Assembly: GCA_030832185.1 (NCBI GenBank)
Contig: JAURJQ010000016.1
Location: 62,001-126,000 of the forward strand
Source of the DNA: Chitinophagales bacterium
Lineage (GTDB): Bacteria; Bacteroidota; Bacteroidia; Chitinophagales; JADJOU01
Reading direction: 5' to 3'
DNA length: 64,000 nucleotides
Made by a program: the position numbers and the translations under genes. A model generated the notes under the pieces. It saw only the letters and a program-made list of their open reading frames with translations, was not told the origin of the DNA and did not search any database. This document shows positions 7,738 to 15,702 of the stretch, in pieces. Each line of letters begins with the position of its first letter. The stretch's first letter is position 1.

Positions 7738-8241
7738 GTGCCTAAAATTTTACTTTTCTCAGACAGTCACAGTCATATAGAGCCTAAGCTCCATCCATAT
7801 TTGGAGAGTGCGGATGAAATATGGCATGCAGGTGATATAGGGAGTATGCAGGTCGTAGAATGGATGGAAGAGTATAATAAACCTATACGTGGAGTTTATG
7901 GGAATGTTGATTTTGGAGAACTGAAGATGCGCTTTCCTGAAGATAATATTTTCACTATAGAAGATGTGAAAGTATGGATGACTCATATAGGAGGTTATCC
8001 AGGAAGATATAGTTCGAGGGTGAGGTCTTTATTTGCAGAAATACAACCTATGCTATTTATTTGCGGACATTCTCATATGGTGAAATTAGAACAAGATGAA
8101 AAATTAGGTCATTGGGTGTTCAATCCTGGTGCAGCGGGCAATCATGGCTTTCATCAAGTTAAGACTGCTATTAGTTTTGATATTAATCGAAATAATATAA
8201 CGAATGTGGAGGTGATCAATCTCGGACAAAGAGGTACTTAA
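7738..8241 (+). CDS. YfcE/MJ0936-family metallophosphoesterase
   Basis: This is a calcineurin-like phosphodiesterase of the small YfcE family (167 residues, normal). The metal-binding motifs are in order: SDSHSH (D-x-H, about residues 8-13), AGDIG (about 31-35), GNVD (about 54-57), the His in WMTHIGG and GHSH (about 114-117). The conserved NPGAAG near the C-terminus is also typical. Members hydrolyse phosphodiesters in vitro; the cellular substrate is usually unknown. The start is GTG 7738, placing the first beta strand (PKILLFSDSH) at the N-terminus. Confidence 0.9.
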   Translation: MPKILLFSDSHSHIEPKLHPYLESADEIWHAGDIGSMQVVEWMEEYNKPIRGVYGNVDFGELKMRFPEDNIFTIEDVKVWMTHIGGYPGRYSSRVRSLFAEIQPMLFICGHSHMVKLEQDEKLGHWVFNPGAAGNHGFHQVKTAISFDINRNNITNVEVINLGQRGT

Positions 8242-8261
8242 TTTGCTCGTGTAATGATGAG

Positions 8262-8372
8262 AAAATATGTTAATGAATTTGAAAATGTGTCAATTTGAAA
8301 ATGTTAAAACTCTTCTGCGTTCTTTGTGTCTCTGCGGTGAAATTCAAAATTGTAATTCGTGGCTAATATGAA
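8262..8372. repeat. Word-like intergenic repeat (atttgaaaatg and ctttgtgtctctgcggtg)
   Basis: The gap between yfcE and the nudix gene contains the direct repeat ATTTGAAAATGT twice (about 8277-8289 and 8292-8305). It then has TTCTTTGTGTCTCTGCGGTG (8320-8339) and AATTCGTGGCTAATATG. A related phrase occurs at about 23820-23870. Such phrases do not look coding. Confidence 0.5.
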
Positions 8373-8401
8373 AAAAAGTCAATAAATTTAAAGTTCAATT
8401 T

Positions 8402-8950
8402 ATGAATAAACAATCCATTTATACACTCACTCAAAACTATTTAGTTCAGTATCCTGAAGACTCACACGCTCTTCACGTTTTAGATTTTCTAGATAATCAT
8501 GAAAATTTCTGGCAGCGAGATAATGCCTATGGACACATAACTTCATCCGCTTGGGTAGTGAATGAGCCAAGAGATAAAGTTTTATTGACACATCATAAGA
8601 AGTTAGATATTTGGATTCAGCTAGGTGGGCATATAGAGGCAGAAGATAAAACTATATACGAAGCATGCGAACGAGAACTGCGAGAAGAGTCCGGCTTGAA
8701 AGAGTTCAAACTTTTGTCGAATGAGATTTTCGATATCGATGTACATGAATTTCCTCAGTCTGCGAATGGTTTTCCAGAACATTTTCATTTGGATATCCGT
8801 CTTTTATTTCAGGTTAATTCAGATGAAAAAATTAACTTTGACCTTATGGAATCGAATGAGGTCGTTTGGATACCTATAAATGAAGTTGAAAATTATCAAA
8901 ACGCTCGGTCGGTGATGCGAATGGTGGAAAAAGTAAAACTTTATATATGA
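8402..8950 (+). CDS. NUDIX hydrolase
   Basis: A 182-residue Nudix protein; the family hydrolyses nucleoside diphosphates linked to another group. The Nudix box is LGGHIEAEDKTIYEACEREL followed by REESGL. The core REL-REE-SGL is intact. The loop before it is one residue longer than the canonical Gx5Ex7REUxEExGU, so the first Glu is shifted. The N-terminal half (LLTHHKKLDIWIQLGGH) is like the common bacterial group that keeps a His after the double Gly. Its stop overlaps the coaE start (ATGA, 8947-8950), indicating translational coupling. Substrate unknown. Confidence 0.88.
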   Translation: MNKQSIYTLTQNYLVQYPEDSHALHVLDFLDNHENFWQRDNAYGHITSSAWVVNEPRDKVLLTHHKKLDIWIQLGGHIEAEDKTIYEACERELREESGLKEFKLLSNEIFDIDVHEFPQSANGFPEHFHLDIRLLFQVNSDEKINFDLMESNEVVWIPINEVENYQNARSVMRMVEKVKLYI

Positions 8951-9528
8951 AAATAGGTGTCACCGGAGGTATTGGTAGTGGAAAGTCTCTAGTCGTAAAT
9001 GAACTAGAGAGACTTGGCGCACTAGTTTATCATGCCGATAAGAAAGCAAAGGAGCTAGTTTATTTACCTGAGGTCAAAGAACAAATTGTTAATCTTTTGG
9101 GTATTAAAGCATTTGAAAACGATATGTATAATACGCTATATGTGGCGTCTATTGTTTTCGAGGATGAAGAAAAACTTCAGAAATTGAATGCCATCATTCA
9201 TCCTGCCGTATTCCGTGATTTGGATAAATTTTGCCATGAGAATTTAGGTAAAATAATCGTTTATGAGTCGGCCCTGATGATGGAGACGGGGCATACTCAT
9301 TTGTTTGAAAAAGTGATTTTAGTGACTGCTCCGCTTGAGATGAGAATCGAGCGCGTGATGTCGAGAGATCATGTAGATAGAGATTCTGTGCTCAAACGTA
9401 TGGATAAGCAATGGCCAGATGAAAAGAAAAGAGAATTAGCTGATATTATTATTGAGAATATAGATAAGCAGGAAACTTTAATGAAGGTGCGTGAATTATG
9501 GGAAAGTAAATTTAAATTGGGTTATTAA
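8947..9528 (+). CDS. coaE: Dephospho-CoA kinase
   Basis: CoaE phosphorylates the 3'-OH of dephospho-CoA, the last step of CoA synthesis. The P-loop GGIGSGKS is at residues 8-15, followed by LGALVYHADKKAKELV (dephospho-CoA binding), IIHPAVF, the segment VYESALMMETG and the lid region VMSRDHVDRDSVLKRM. Length of 193 residues is normal. It overlaps the upstream nudix gene by 4 bases and is followed 3 bases later by trmH, so the three form an operon. A CoaC gene is found at 60.1 kb. Confidence 0.93.
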   Translation: MKIGVTGGIGSGKSLVVNELERLGALVYHADKKAKELVYLPEVKEQIVNLLGIKAFENDMYNTLYVASIVFEDEEKLQKLNAIIHPAVFRDLDKFCHENLGKIIVYESALMMETGHTHLFEKVILVTAPLEMRIERVMSRDHVDRDSVLKRMDKQWPDEKKRELADIIIENIDKQETLMKVRELWESKFKLGY

Positions 9529-9531
9529 GTT

Positions 9532-10251
9532 GTGATAGTTAAAAGTACGGACTTATATCCTCGTTTTAGGTTAGAGAAAAATTTAGATTTACAAGCTTAT
9601 GTGGAGAGTTTTATGACTTCATCTCGAATACAGAATCTAAAGAACGTATTGGAATATCGTATGCGTCATATGTGTCTGGTCGCAGAGAATTTTATAGACG
9701 AATTTAATGTGCACGCTATGATACGGACAAGTGAATGTTTTGGTTTGCAAGACTTTCACAACATAGGTCAGAAAAATGTCTTAATGAAAAAGAATAAATC
9801 TGTCAATAGAGGAGCTTTTCAATGGACACATATCTATGATTATACAGATTGTCCAGACCCGACATTATCTTGTATTGAGCATCTGAAATCTGGTGGTTAC
9901 AGAGTTTTTGCGACTTCATCTCATCTGAATTCTAATTATACACCAGAATCTATACCTATCGATAGGCCTTTGGCTTTAATTTTAGGTAAGGAGCACGAGG
10001 GTATAAGTGACCTTGCCTTGAAACATTGTGACGGATTGGTTAGTATCCCAATGTATGGTTTTACTGAGAGTTTCAATGTTTCGGTGGCCGCATCTTTATT
10101 GACTCAAACTATAGTAGAACGTATAAGAAAAAGCGATATACAATGGCAGTTTAGCGAAGCAGAAAAAGAAAATTTATACTATGAATGGATATGGAACAGT
10201 ATAAAATATCCCGATAAGCTCTATTATGAATGGTCAGCGATGAAACTATAA
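9532..10251 (+). CDS. SpoU/TrmH-family tRNA 2'-O-methyltransferase
   Basis: A SPOUT methyltransferase of 239 residues, probably TrmH (tRNA Gm18). The three SPOUT motifs are seen: NVHAMIRTSECFGLQ with the catalytic Arg (motif 1), ALILGKEHEGISD (motif 2) and VSIPMYGFTESFNVSVAASLL (motif 3, forming the SAM-binding knot). The start is GTG 9532, three bases after the coaE stop. TrmH itself is the best guess because of the N-terminal helix RLEKNLDLQAYVESFMTS before the RIQNLKNVLEYR segment. A different SpoU target cannot be excluded. Confidence 0.85.
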   Translation: MIVKSTDLYPRFRLEKNLDLQAYVESFMTSSRIQNLKNVLEYRMRHMCLVAENFIDEFNVHAMIRTSECFGLQDFHNIGQKNVLMKKNKSVNRGAFQWTHIYDYTDCPDPTLSCIEHLKSGGYRVFATSSHLNSNYTPESIPIDRPLALILGKEHEGISDLALKHCDGLVSIPMYGFTESFNVSVAASLLTQTIVERIRKSDIQWQFSEAEKENLYYEWIWNSIKYPDKLYYEWSAMKL

Positions 10252-10310
10252 GTTTTCCAAGATAAGTAGTTATAAATTGGTTATTTTTACTCATTCTAAT
10301 TTTTACAGAA

Positions 10311-10811
10311 ATGATTAAGTTTTCCTTATTTTGTATACTTGCATCTTTAGTTTTAAGTTGTGGAGATTCTAATTTTACAATCACTATTCCTAAAGATTGG
10401 GAAATGATAGAGGTATATGGAGATGAGGTGGCTGTTCTTAATGAAGGTGGATATTATGGACTATTTTATGATCGAGATAATCCATTGAAGGATAGTTTTC
10501 TGGAAGAATCAGATGATAGAATTGTAGCCCTAGCTGTTTCTGACCAAATCGCAGTAGGTAAATCCGATGCTTATATTTGGGTGGCAGATAGTAGCTTTAA
10601 ATTGACGCTAACAGAGGATAAGACTGAGAAAAAGAATAAGTATTTCAGAAAGTATGAGGATGAAAATTTTGAAGTAACACTCAATATGAAATTTTGGGAA
10701 CGCATAGATGGTATGGACGAAGAAGATATGTATATTTTTAGAGGTAAAATGAAAGTAACTTCAAAAAAATACAAGAATAGTAAAGAGTATAGAGTCAAAG
10801 GAGGAATTTAA
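10311..10811 (+). CDS. Putative lipoprotein, unknown function
   Basis: A 166-residue protein with a lipoprotein signal peptide (FSLFCILASLVLSCGD; lipobox L-V-L-S-C, Cys 17). After it comes ITIPKDWEMIEVYGDE, a fold often seen in small envelope proteins, then a Lys/Asp/Glu-rich rest with no known motif. Asp-Asp after the Cys region is absent. It is located between trmH and sufE, with 59 nt before it and 66 nt after it; the latter gap holds word-like repeats. I do not recognise the family. Confidence 0.65.
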   Translation: MIKFSLFCILASLVLSCGDSNFTITIPKDWEMIEVYGDEVAVLNEGGYYGLFYDRDNPLKDSFLEESDDRIVALAVSDQIAVGKSDAYIWVADSSFKLTLTEDKTEKKNKYFRKYEDENFEVTLNMKFWERIDGMDEEDMYIFRGKMKVTSKKYKNSKEYRVKGGI

Positions 10812-10860
10812 CAAGTGGTCAGTAATAGGTGGATAGTGGTCACCTTTGAAATCAAAAAAT
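10812..10860. repeat. Short word-like repeat (gtggtca / taggtggatagt)
   Basis: GTGGTCAGTAATAGGTGG followed by ATAGTGGTCA repeats GTGGTCA within 30 bp. Related words occur in the gap at 12430-12523. Confidence 0.4.
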
Positions 10861-10877
10861 CAATAGAAATAGTATAA

Positions 10878-11291
10878 ATGACCTTAGCAGAGCGCGAAGC
10901 AGAACTTACTGAAATATTTGAGTGGATAGAAGATGAAACGGATCGATATGTTCAAATTATGGACTATGGTAAAAAAATGCCTGAGTTTCCTGAATCTGAA
11001 AGAATAGAATCCAATGAAGTCAAAGGCTGTCAGAGTAAAGTATGGCTAACCTATAAATTTGAAAATGGAAAGTTACATTTTCAAGCAGATAGCAATACGG
11101 CTATCACAAAAGGTATAGTTGCATTACTCGTCTTTCTTTGGTCAGATTTATCTCCGAAAGAAATCTCCGAAGCTAGCCTCGATATTCTTGATAAAATAGA
11201 ATTGAGAAAACACCTCACCTCACAGCGAAATAATGGATTGACAGCTATGATACATAAAATGAAGATGGTAGCTAAATTAGCTAATAATTGA
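10878..11291 (+). CDS. sufE: Cysteine desulfuration protein SufE
   Basis: SufE accepts sulfur from the cysteine desulfurase SufS and hands it to SufB. The 137-residue protein has the acceptor Cys51 in SNEVKGCQSKVW, at the same position as in well-studied SufE proteins, and the following region DSNTAITKGIVALLVFLW is typical. The stop (TGA 11289-11291) is followed 14 bases later by the sufT start. The rest of the SUF operon (sufBCDS) is not in the window. Confidence 0.93.
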   Translation: MTLAEREAELTEIFEWIEDETDRYVQIMDYGKKMPEFPESERIESNEVKGCQSKVWLTYKFENGKLHFQADSNTAITKGIVALLVFLWSDLSPKEISEASLDILDKIELRKHLTSQRNNGLTAMIHKMKMVAKLANN

Positions 11292-11305
11292 CTAATAAAC
11301 ACGAC

Positions 11306-11626
11306 ATGACTCAAGAAGAAAGAAACGAACTCAAAGAAAAAATAACCGACGCACTTAAGACTATTTATGATCCAGAAATTCCAGTGGATATCTATGAACT
11401 AGGACTCATTTATGAAGTAAATATAGATGAAAAAGCTCATGTAGAAATCGTGATGACCTTGACTTCACCGAATTGTCCAGTTGCGGGTTCTTTACCTGAA
11501 GATGTGCGAGTTAAAGTGGCAGAGGTAGAAGGCGTGAAAGGGGCTCATGTAGAATTAGTATTCGAACCAGCTTGGGATAAGAGCTTCATGAGTGAAGAAG
11601 CTATGCTGGAGCTTGGATTTTTGTAA
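11306..11626 (+). CDS. SufT-like DUF59 (MIP18 family) Fe-S assembly protein
   Basis: A single DUF59/MIP18 domain (106 residues) with the marks IYDPEIPVDIYELGLIY, the conserved Cys in TSPNCPVAG and the terminal VELVFEPAWDKSFMSEEA. In Bacteroidota this protein follows sufE in SUF operons and helps Fe-S maturation. I chose ATG 11306, which gives MTQEERNELKEKI. TTG 11288, overlapping the sufE stop, is an alternative that adds six residues. Confidence 0.9.
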   Translation: MTQEERNELKEKITDALKTIYDPEIPVDIYELGLIYEVNIDEKAHVEIVMTLTSPNCPVAGSLPEDVRVKVAEVEGVKGAHVELVFEPAWDKSFMSEEAMLELGFL

Positions 11627-11670
11627 TACTGAATTTGATATAGTAACGATTGCGAAGAATAAGTTTAATT

Positions 11671-12429
11671 TTATTTCGTCTTCAATTTTTCTTTTGCTTC
11701 ATTCCATAGCGCATCCATTTCTTCTAAATTCATATCAGAAAGTGGCTTAGTCGCTTGTTCTTCTATATATTGAAATCGCTCTATGAATTTTTGATTAGTA
11801 CGCTGCAAAGCGAGTTCTGGATCTACTTTGGCATATCTCGCGAGATTGATCATGCTGAATAGGACATCGCCCACCTCTTCTTCGATGTCTTCTGATACTT
11901 TAGTTTCTAACGCCTGTTTTAATTCACCAAGCTCTTCATTTAATTTATCCCATACTCCATCGATTGTATCCCATTGAAATCCTATATGAGCGGCTTTATC
12001 TTGTATTCTATGCGCCTTGATCAGTGCAGGCAAGGATTTAGGAACACCTCCTAGAATAGAGGTTCTACCTTCTTTTAGTTTTAATTTTTCCCAGTTTTCT
12101 TTGACTTGCTCTACCGTTAGATCTTGACTAACTTCATATACATGTGGGTGTCTTTGTATCAGTTTATCATTTCCCATTTTTAATATGTCCTCTATGCTAG
12201 TACCATCTTTTTCAGATATAATTTTAGCATAAAAAACGAGATGCAGCATGACGTCAGCCACTTCTTCTTTTAGATTATCTAAATTCATATCTAGGATAGC
12301 ATCATAGAGTTCATATACTTCTTCGATAGTTAAATGGGAGAGACTCTCCAAGGTTTGTTTTTTATCCCAGGGGCATTTCTCTCTGAGATCATTCATTATG
12401 GCTAAAAGTCGATTAAATTCAGAAGACAC
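11671..12429 (-). CDS. mazG: Nucleoside triphosphate pyrophosphohydrolase MazG
   Basis: MazG hydrolyses NTPs/dNTPs to NMP and pyrophosphate, cleaning the nucleotide pool. The 252-residue protein has two MazG repeats. The first has CPWDKKQTLESLSHLTIEE, then EEVYELYDAI and EEVADVMLHLVFYA, the divalent-metal EExxE/ExxD pattern. The second has ELGELKQAL and EEVGDVLFSMINLARY. Start is GTG 12429. Convergent with sufT and separated from it by 44 bp. Confidence 0.93.
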   Translation of the reverse strand: MSSEFNRLLAIMNDLREKCPWDKKQTLESLSHLTIEEVYELYDAILDMNLDNLKEEVADVMLHLVFYAKIISEKDGTSIEDILKMGNDKLIQRHPHVYEVSQDLTVEQVKENWEKLKLKEGRTSILGGVPKSLPALIKAHRIQDKAAHIGFQWDTIDGVWDKLNEELGELKQALETKVSEDIEEEVGDVLFSMINLARYAKVDPELALQRTNQKFIERFQYIEEQATKPLSDMNLEEMDALWNEAKEKLKTK

Positions 12430-12523
12430 AGGTGGATAGTTGAAATAGAAAATATAAATTAAAAAAGCAATTTACTGATTACTGACGCCTGACCACTTTC
12501 TACTTTAAACTTTCCATTACTCT
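12430..12523. repeat. Word-like intergenic sequence
   Basis: Contains CAGGTGGATAGTTGAAATAG and, reading on the minus strand, GTGGTCAGGCGTCAGTAATC. Both share words with 10812-10860. No coding potential or hairpin recognised. Confidence 0.4.
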
Positions 12524-13918
12524 TCATTTACCCTTTCCTTTAAAAAGGATGATAAAAGTATAAATCAAAATTTTAATGTCAAGTATCAAACTCATATTTT
12601 CTATATAAATCATGTCATACTTCAGACGGTGAATCATTTCTTTTACATTTTCGGCATAACCATATTTAACCATCCCTAATGAGGTAATACCAGGTTTTAT
12701 TTTCATCAAGTGTAGATAATAAGGTGCCTCATTGCATATTTGGTCTATAAAAAATTTCCTTTCAGCGCGATAGCCAACTATACTCATTTCTCCTTTTAGT
12801 ACATTAAAAAATTGTGGAATTTCATCTAGGCGCCATTTACGAAGAAATCGCCCTACAGGGGTAATACGAGGATCTACCTTTGAAGCTAGCAGAGGAGTGT
12901 GAGCCTCAGCATTAGAAATCATAGATCTAAATTTGAGAATATAGAATGGCTTAAAATTTTTACCTATCCGCTCTTGACGATAGAATATAGCTCCTCCATT
13001 GGTGATTTTTAATACGATAGCTATTGCTAAATAAATAGGAAGCAATAGTACTATAGCCAAAATAGAAAGGAAAATATCGAGTGTAGATTTGATGTTTTTT
13101 TCAAATAAATGCATATTTTCTGGATAAGCTTCCAGAAATAATGGGCTATGAATATCTGATAGTCGATAACTTTTATTGATAATATCATAAATATCAGCAG
13201 GCGTTTTAACTATGACATTAAACGGGGCTAATTGATTGATGAGTGAATGAATGAATTTATCATCCGTTGAATTAATAATTACTTGATGTATATTATTCTC
13301 TTCTAGGATTGTTTTCAAGTTATTTATCTTACCCATATAGGGCAATTGACAACCATTAGTCATTTCATTAGAAAGAAAACCTATATTCTTAAAACCAAAA
13401 TCTTTGTAATCACATAATTTATCATCGGCATAAATATTGATATCTCTAGAGTTTAAAATAAATATGGAATTGAAAAATCGCTTCTCCTGACTATAGAGAT
13501 ATTTATTGACCGTAAGCACGGTTATTCTAAATTGAGTAGTAATTAAAAATTGCAAAAGAAAGTAGGTCACTACTACATAAAATAGATCTTCTTTAGAATA
13601 ATTATCATCTAAGAAAAATAAAAACATGATGATTACAACACCAATTAATGAAGCGATGGCAGTTTTAACGATTTCCCAAAATCTAGATTTGAAAAACAAC
13701 AAACCATAAAATCCTCCATAGAAGTATAATACTATCCAGAAGACAGGAATAAGGACGATACTATAGTAAAATGTTGTATCAGAAAGAAATTCCTGCAACT
13801 TAATATCATAAGGATATGGAGAAAGTGTCTTTCTATAATAATACAATATAACCCAAGCTGCAGTAGAAGCTATAGTATCTAATAGAAGATAAATGGTGAG
13901 TTTATTCGTATTTTTCAA
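12524..13918 (-). CDS. Polyprenyl-phosphate sugar-1-phosphate transferase (exopolysaccharide initiating enzyme)
   Basis: A 464-residue member of the WcaJ/WbaP type that moves a sugar-1-phosphate from a nucleotide sugar onto undecaprenyl phosphate at the inner membrane, the first step of surface-glycan synthesis. The N-terminus has about four membrane helices, followed by a cytoplasmic CoA-binding-like domain (IFILNSRDINIYADD). One further helix (SILAIVLLLPIYLAIAIVLK) precedes the catalytic domain with YRQERIGKN, ILKFRSM, RKWRLDEIPQFFNVLKGEMS and IKPGITSLG. The start is TTG 13918. No other glycan genes are adjacent, so the end product is unknown. Confidence 0.9.
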   Translation of the reverse strand: MKNTNKLTIYLLLDTIASTAAWVILYYYRKTLSPYPYDIKLQEFLSDTTFYYSIVLIPVFWIVLYFYGGFYGLLFFKSRFWEIVKTAIASLIGVVIIMFLFFLDDNYSKEDLFYVVVTYFLLQFLITTQFRITVLTVNKYLYSQEKRFFNSIFILNSRDINIYADDKLCDYKDFGFKNIGFLSNEMTNGCQLPYMGKINNLKTILEENNIHQVIINSTDDKFIHSLINQLAPFNVIVKTPADIYDIINKSYRLSDIHSPLFLEAYPENMHLFEKNIKSTLDIFLSILAIVLLLPIYLAIAIVLKITNGGAIFYRQERIGKNFKPFYILKFRSMISNAEAHTPLLASKVDPRITPVGRFLRKWRLDEIPQFFNVLKGEMSIVGYRAERKFFIDQICNEAPYYLHLMKIKPGITSLGMVKYGYAENVKEMIHRLKYDMIYIENMSLILDIKILIYTFIILFKGKGK

Positions 13919-13988
13919 TGGGTAGAATCAAGGTAACTAGTTATTCGTTTTATCTATTCCAAACGCTAATTTCGGAGTAAAATTGTAT

Positions 13989-15434
13989 TTATTTATATTT
14001 TATAAACACATTTTTGGTTTCGGTGAAAAAGCGCATAGCTTCAAAACCACCTTCTCTGCCGATACCGCTCTCCTTCATACCACCAAAAGGAGTTCGTAAA
14101 TCTCTGACCATCCATGTATTGACCCAAACTATACCAGAGTCTATACGCTCAGCTACTCTGTGTGCTTTCTTTATATTTTCTGTCCATATAGTACAGGCTA
14201 GGCCATAAGTTGTGCTATTCGCCATTTCGATAGCATCCTCTTCTGTATTGAATGGAATCAGGGTCACGACGGGTCCAAAAATTTCTTCTTGATTCAATCG
14301 GCATAAATGCCCCAAACCCTCTATAACTGTAGGTTCTATAAAAAAGCCATCTCGGCATTCACCTTCTGGTATATATCGCTTGCCGCCAGTGAGTATGGTG
14401 CCACCTTCTTCCTTAGCTAATTTTATATAGCTGAGAATTTTATGCATATGATCTTCACTCACTACAGCGCCTATATTCACGTTGGTTTTGGGGTCACCTA
14501 TAGTCAATTGATTTATTCGAGTTATAAATTCTTCTTTAAACTTAGCATAAATAGTTTTCTGGATAAATATCCTACTTCCACAGAGGCAAATTTGCCCTTG
14601 ATTGGCAAAGGAAGAGCGCACCGTAGTCGCCAGCATATCTTCAAAATCACAATCATCAAAAATGATGTTTGGATTCTTTCCACCGAGCTCTAAAGATACT
14701 TTCTTGAACTGTTTTGCGCATTCTATATTGATAGCTCTGCCAGTCACCGTACCACCTGTAAAGGCAATAGCTTTGACTCGTTTATCCTCTACTATGGCCT
14801 GTCCTACTTTCGCACCTAGTCCGTGTACTATATTTAAAATCCCTTTTGGGAATCCTATTTCTATACATACGGTCGATAACAAATAAGCTGTATATGGAGT
14901 GATCTCAGAAGGTTTCGCCACAACCGTATTCCCAGCAGCTAATGCAGGGGCTATTTTCCAAGTAAATAAATAAAGGGGTAAATTCCATGGCGATATACAT
15001 CCCACGACACCAATGGGTTGTCGAAGAGTATAATTTAATCCTTGGTTGGGCGTATGATGACTCTCACTAGGGAAATTCATCTGTGCAGAAGCAAAAAATT
15101 TGAGGTTAGAAATAGCGCGTGGTATATCACTCTGAGCCGCTAGCCACTGAGGTTTTCCATTATCCATAGATTCTGCTTCTACGAATTCGTTCATTCGAGC
15201 CTCTATGCCATTGGCTAGTTTTAGTAATAGATCAAATCGTTGCTCAAAACTCAATAGTTTCCATGCAGGTAAAGCCTCCTTTGCTGCTTCTATAGCCATC
15301 ATCACATCTTGACTGTCACTATCCGGCAGGGTGCCATAGACTTTGCCGATAGACGGATTCACTACATTGATTATCTTATTGGATAGGGCGTCGCCTAACT
15401 CACCATTTATATAATTTTTTATCGTCATGATCAT
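13989..15434 (-). CDS. Aldehyde dehydrogenase, probably 2-aminomuconic semialdehyde dehydrogenase type
   Basis: NAD(P)-dependent aldehyde dehydrogenase, 481 residues. Visible marks are the NAD-binding FTGGTVTGR, the general-base Glu in LELGGKNPN and the catalytic Cys in GQICLCGSR (about residue 283). The C-terminal NTWMVRDLRTPFGGMKESG with IGREGG then FFTETKNV recalls the ALDH8 / 2-aminomuconic or 2-hydroxymuconic semialdehyde dehydrogenases, which act late in tryptophan (kynurenine) or catechol breakdown. No other kynurenine gene is in the window. Two ATGs (15434 and 15428) are possible starts. A CAAATATA (-7) element lies upstream at 15557-15564. Confidence 0.85.
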   Translation of the reverse strand: MIMTIKNYINGELGDALSNKIINVVNPSIGKVYGTLPDSDSQDVMMAIEAAKEALPAWKLLSFEQRFDLLLKLANGIEARMNEFVEAESMDNGKPQWLAAQSDIPRAISNLKFFASAQMNFPSESHHTPNQGLNYTLRQPIGVVGCISPWNLPLYLFTWKIAPALAAGNTVVAKPSEITPYTAYLLSTVCIEIGFPKGILNIVHGLGAKVGQAIVEDKRVKAIAFTGGTVTGRAINIECAKQFKKVSLELGGKNPNIIFDDCDFEDMLATTVRSSFANQGQICLCGSRIFIQKTIYAKFKEEFITRINQLTIGDPKTNVNIGAVVSEDHMHKILSYIKLAKEEGGTILTGGKRYIPEGECRDGFFIEPTVIEGLGHLCRLNQEEIFGPVVTLIPFNTEEDAIEMANSTTYGLACTIWTENIKKAHRVAERIDSGIVWVNTWMVRDLRTPFGGMKESGIGREGGFEAMRFFTETKNVFIKYK

Positions 15435-15556
15435 TTATTTAATACTCTTATCCTATTTATAAAATTTAGATAGTTAATACTCTTTATTGTATGGTACCGA
15501 TGTAATTTATCTTTCCACTCATGCGGGATTACATAAATATGTGCGGTATTAGTCTA

Positions 15557-15564
15557 CAAATATA
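15557..15564 (-). promoter_or_regulatory. Putative -7 element of the aldehyde dehydrogenase gene
   Basis: CAAATATA reads TATATTTG on the minus strand. It would give a leader of about 115 nt. Confidence 0.3.
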
Positions 15565-15674
15565 GTCTCCAGTTTCTTTACTAGTGCTTAAAAAATGAAA
15601 CCGAGAAATATTAATATTTTTATTAAAATAATGTTCTATGGGATTATTAGCAGGTTGGTTTATTAGATTTTGTT

Positions 15675-15682
15675 TAAATTTG
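15675..15682 (+). promoter_or_regulatory. Putative -7 element of the T9SS type B protein gene
   Basis: TAAATTTG matches TAnnTTTG and lies between the upstream TTG at 15670 and the TTG at 15703, supporting the downstream start. Confidence 0.35.
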
Positions 15683-15702
15683 TAAGTCTATATTTAAAAT
15701 CC

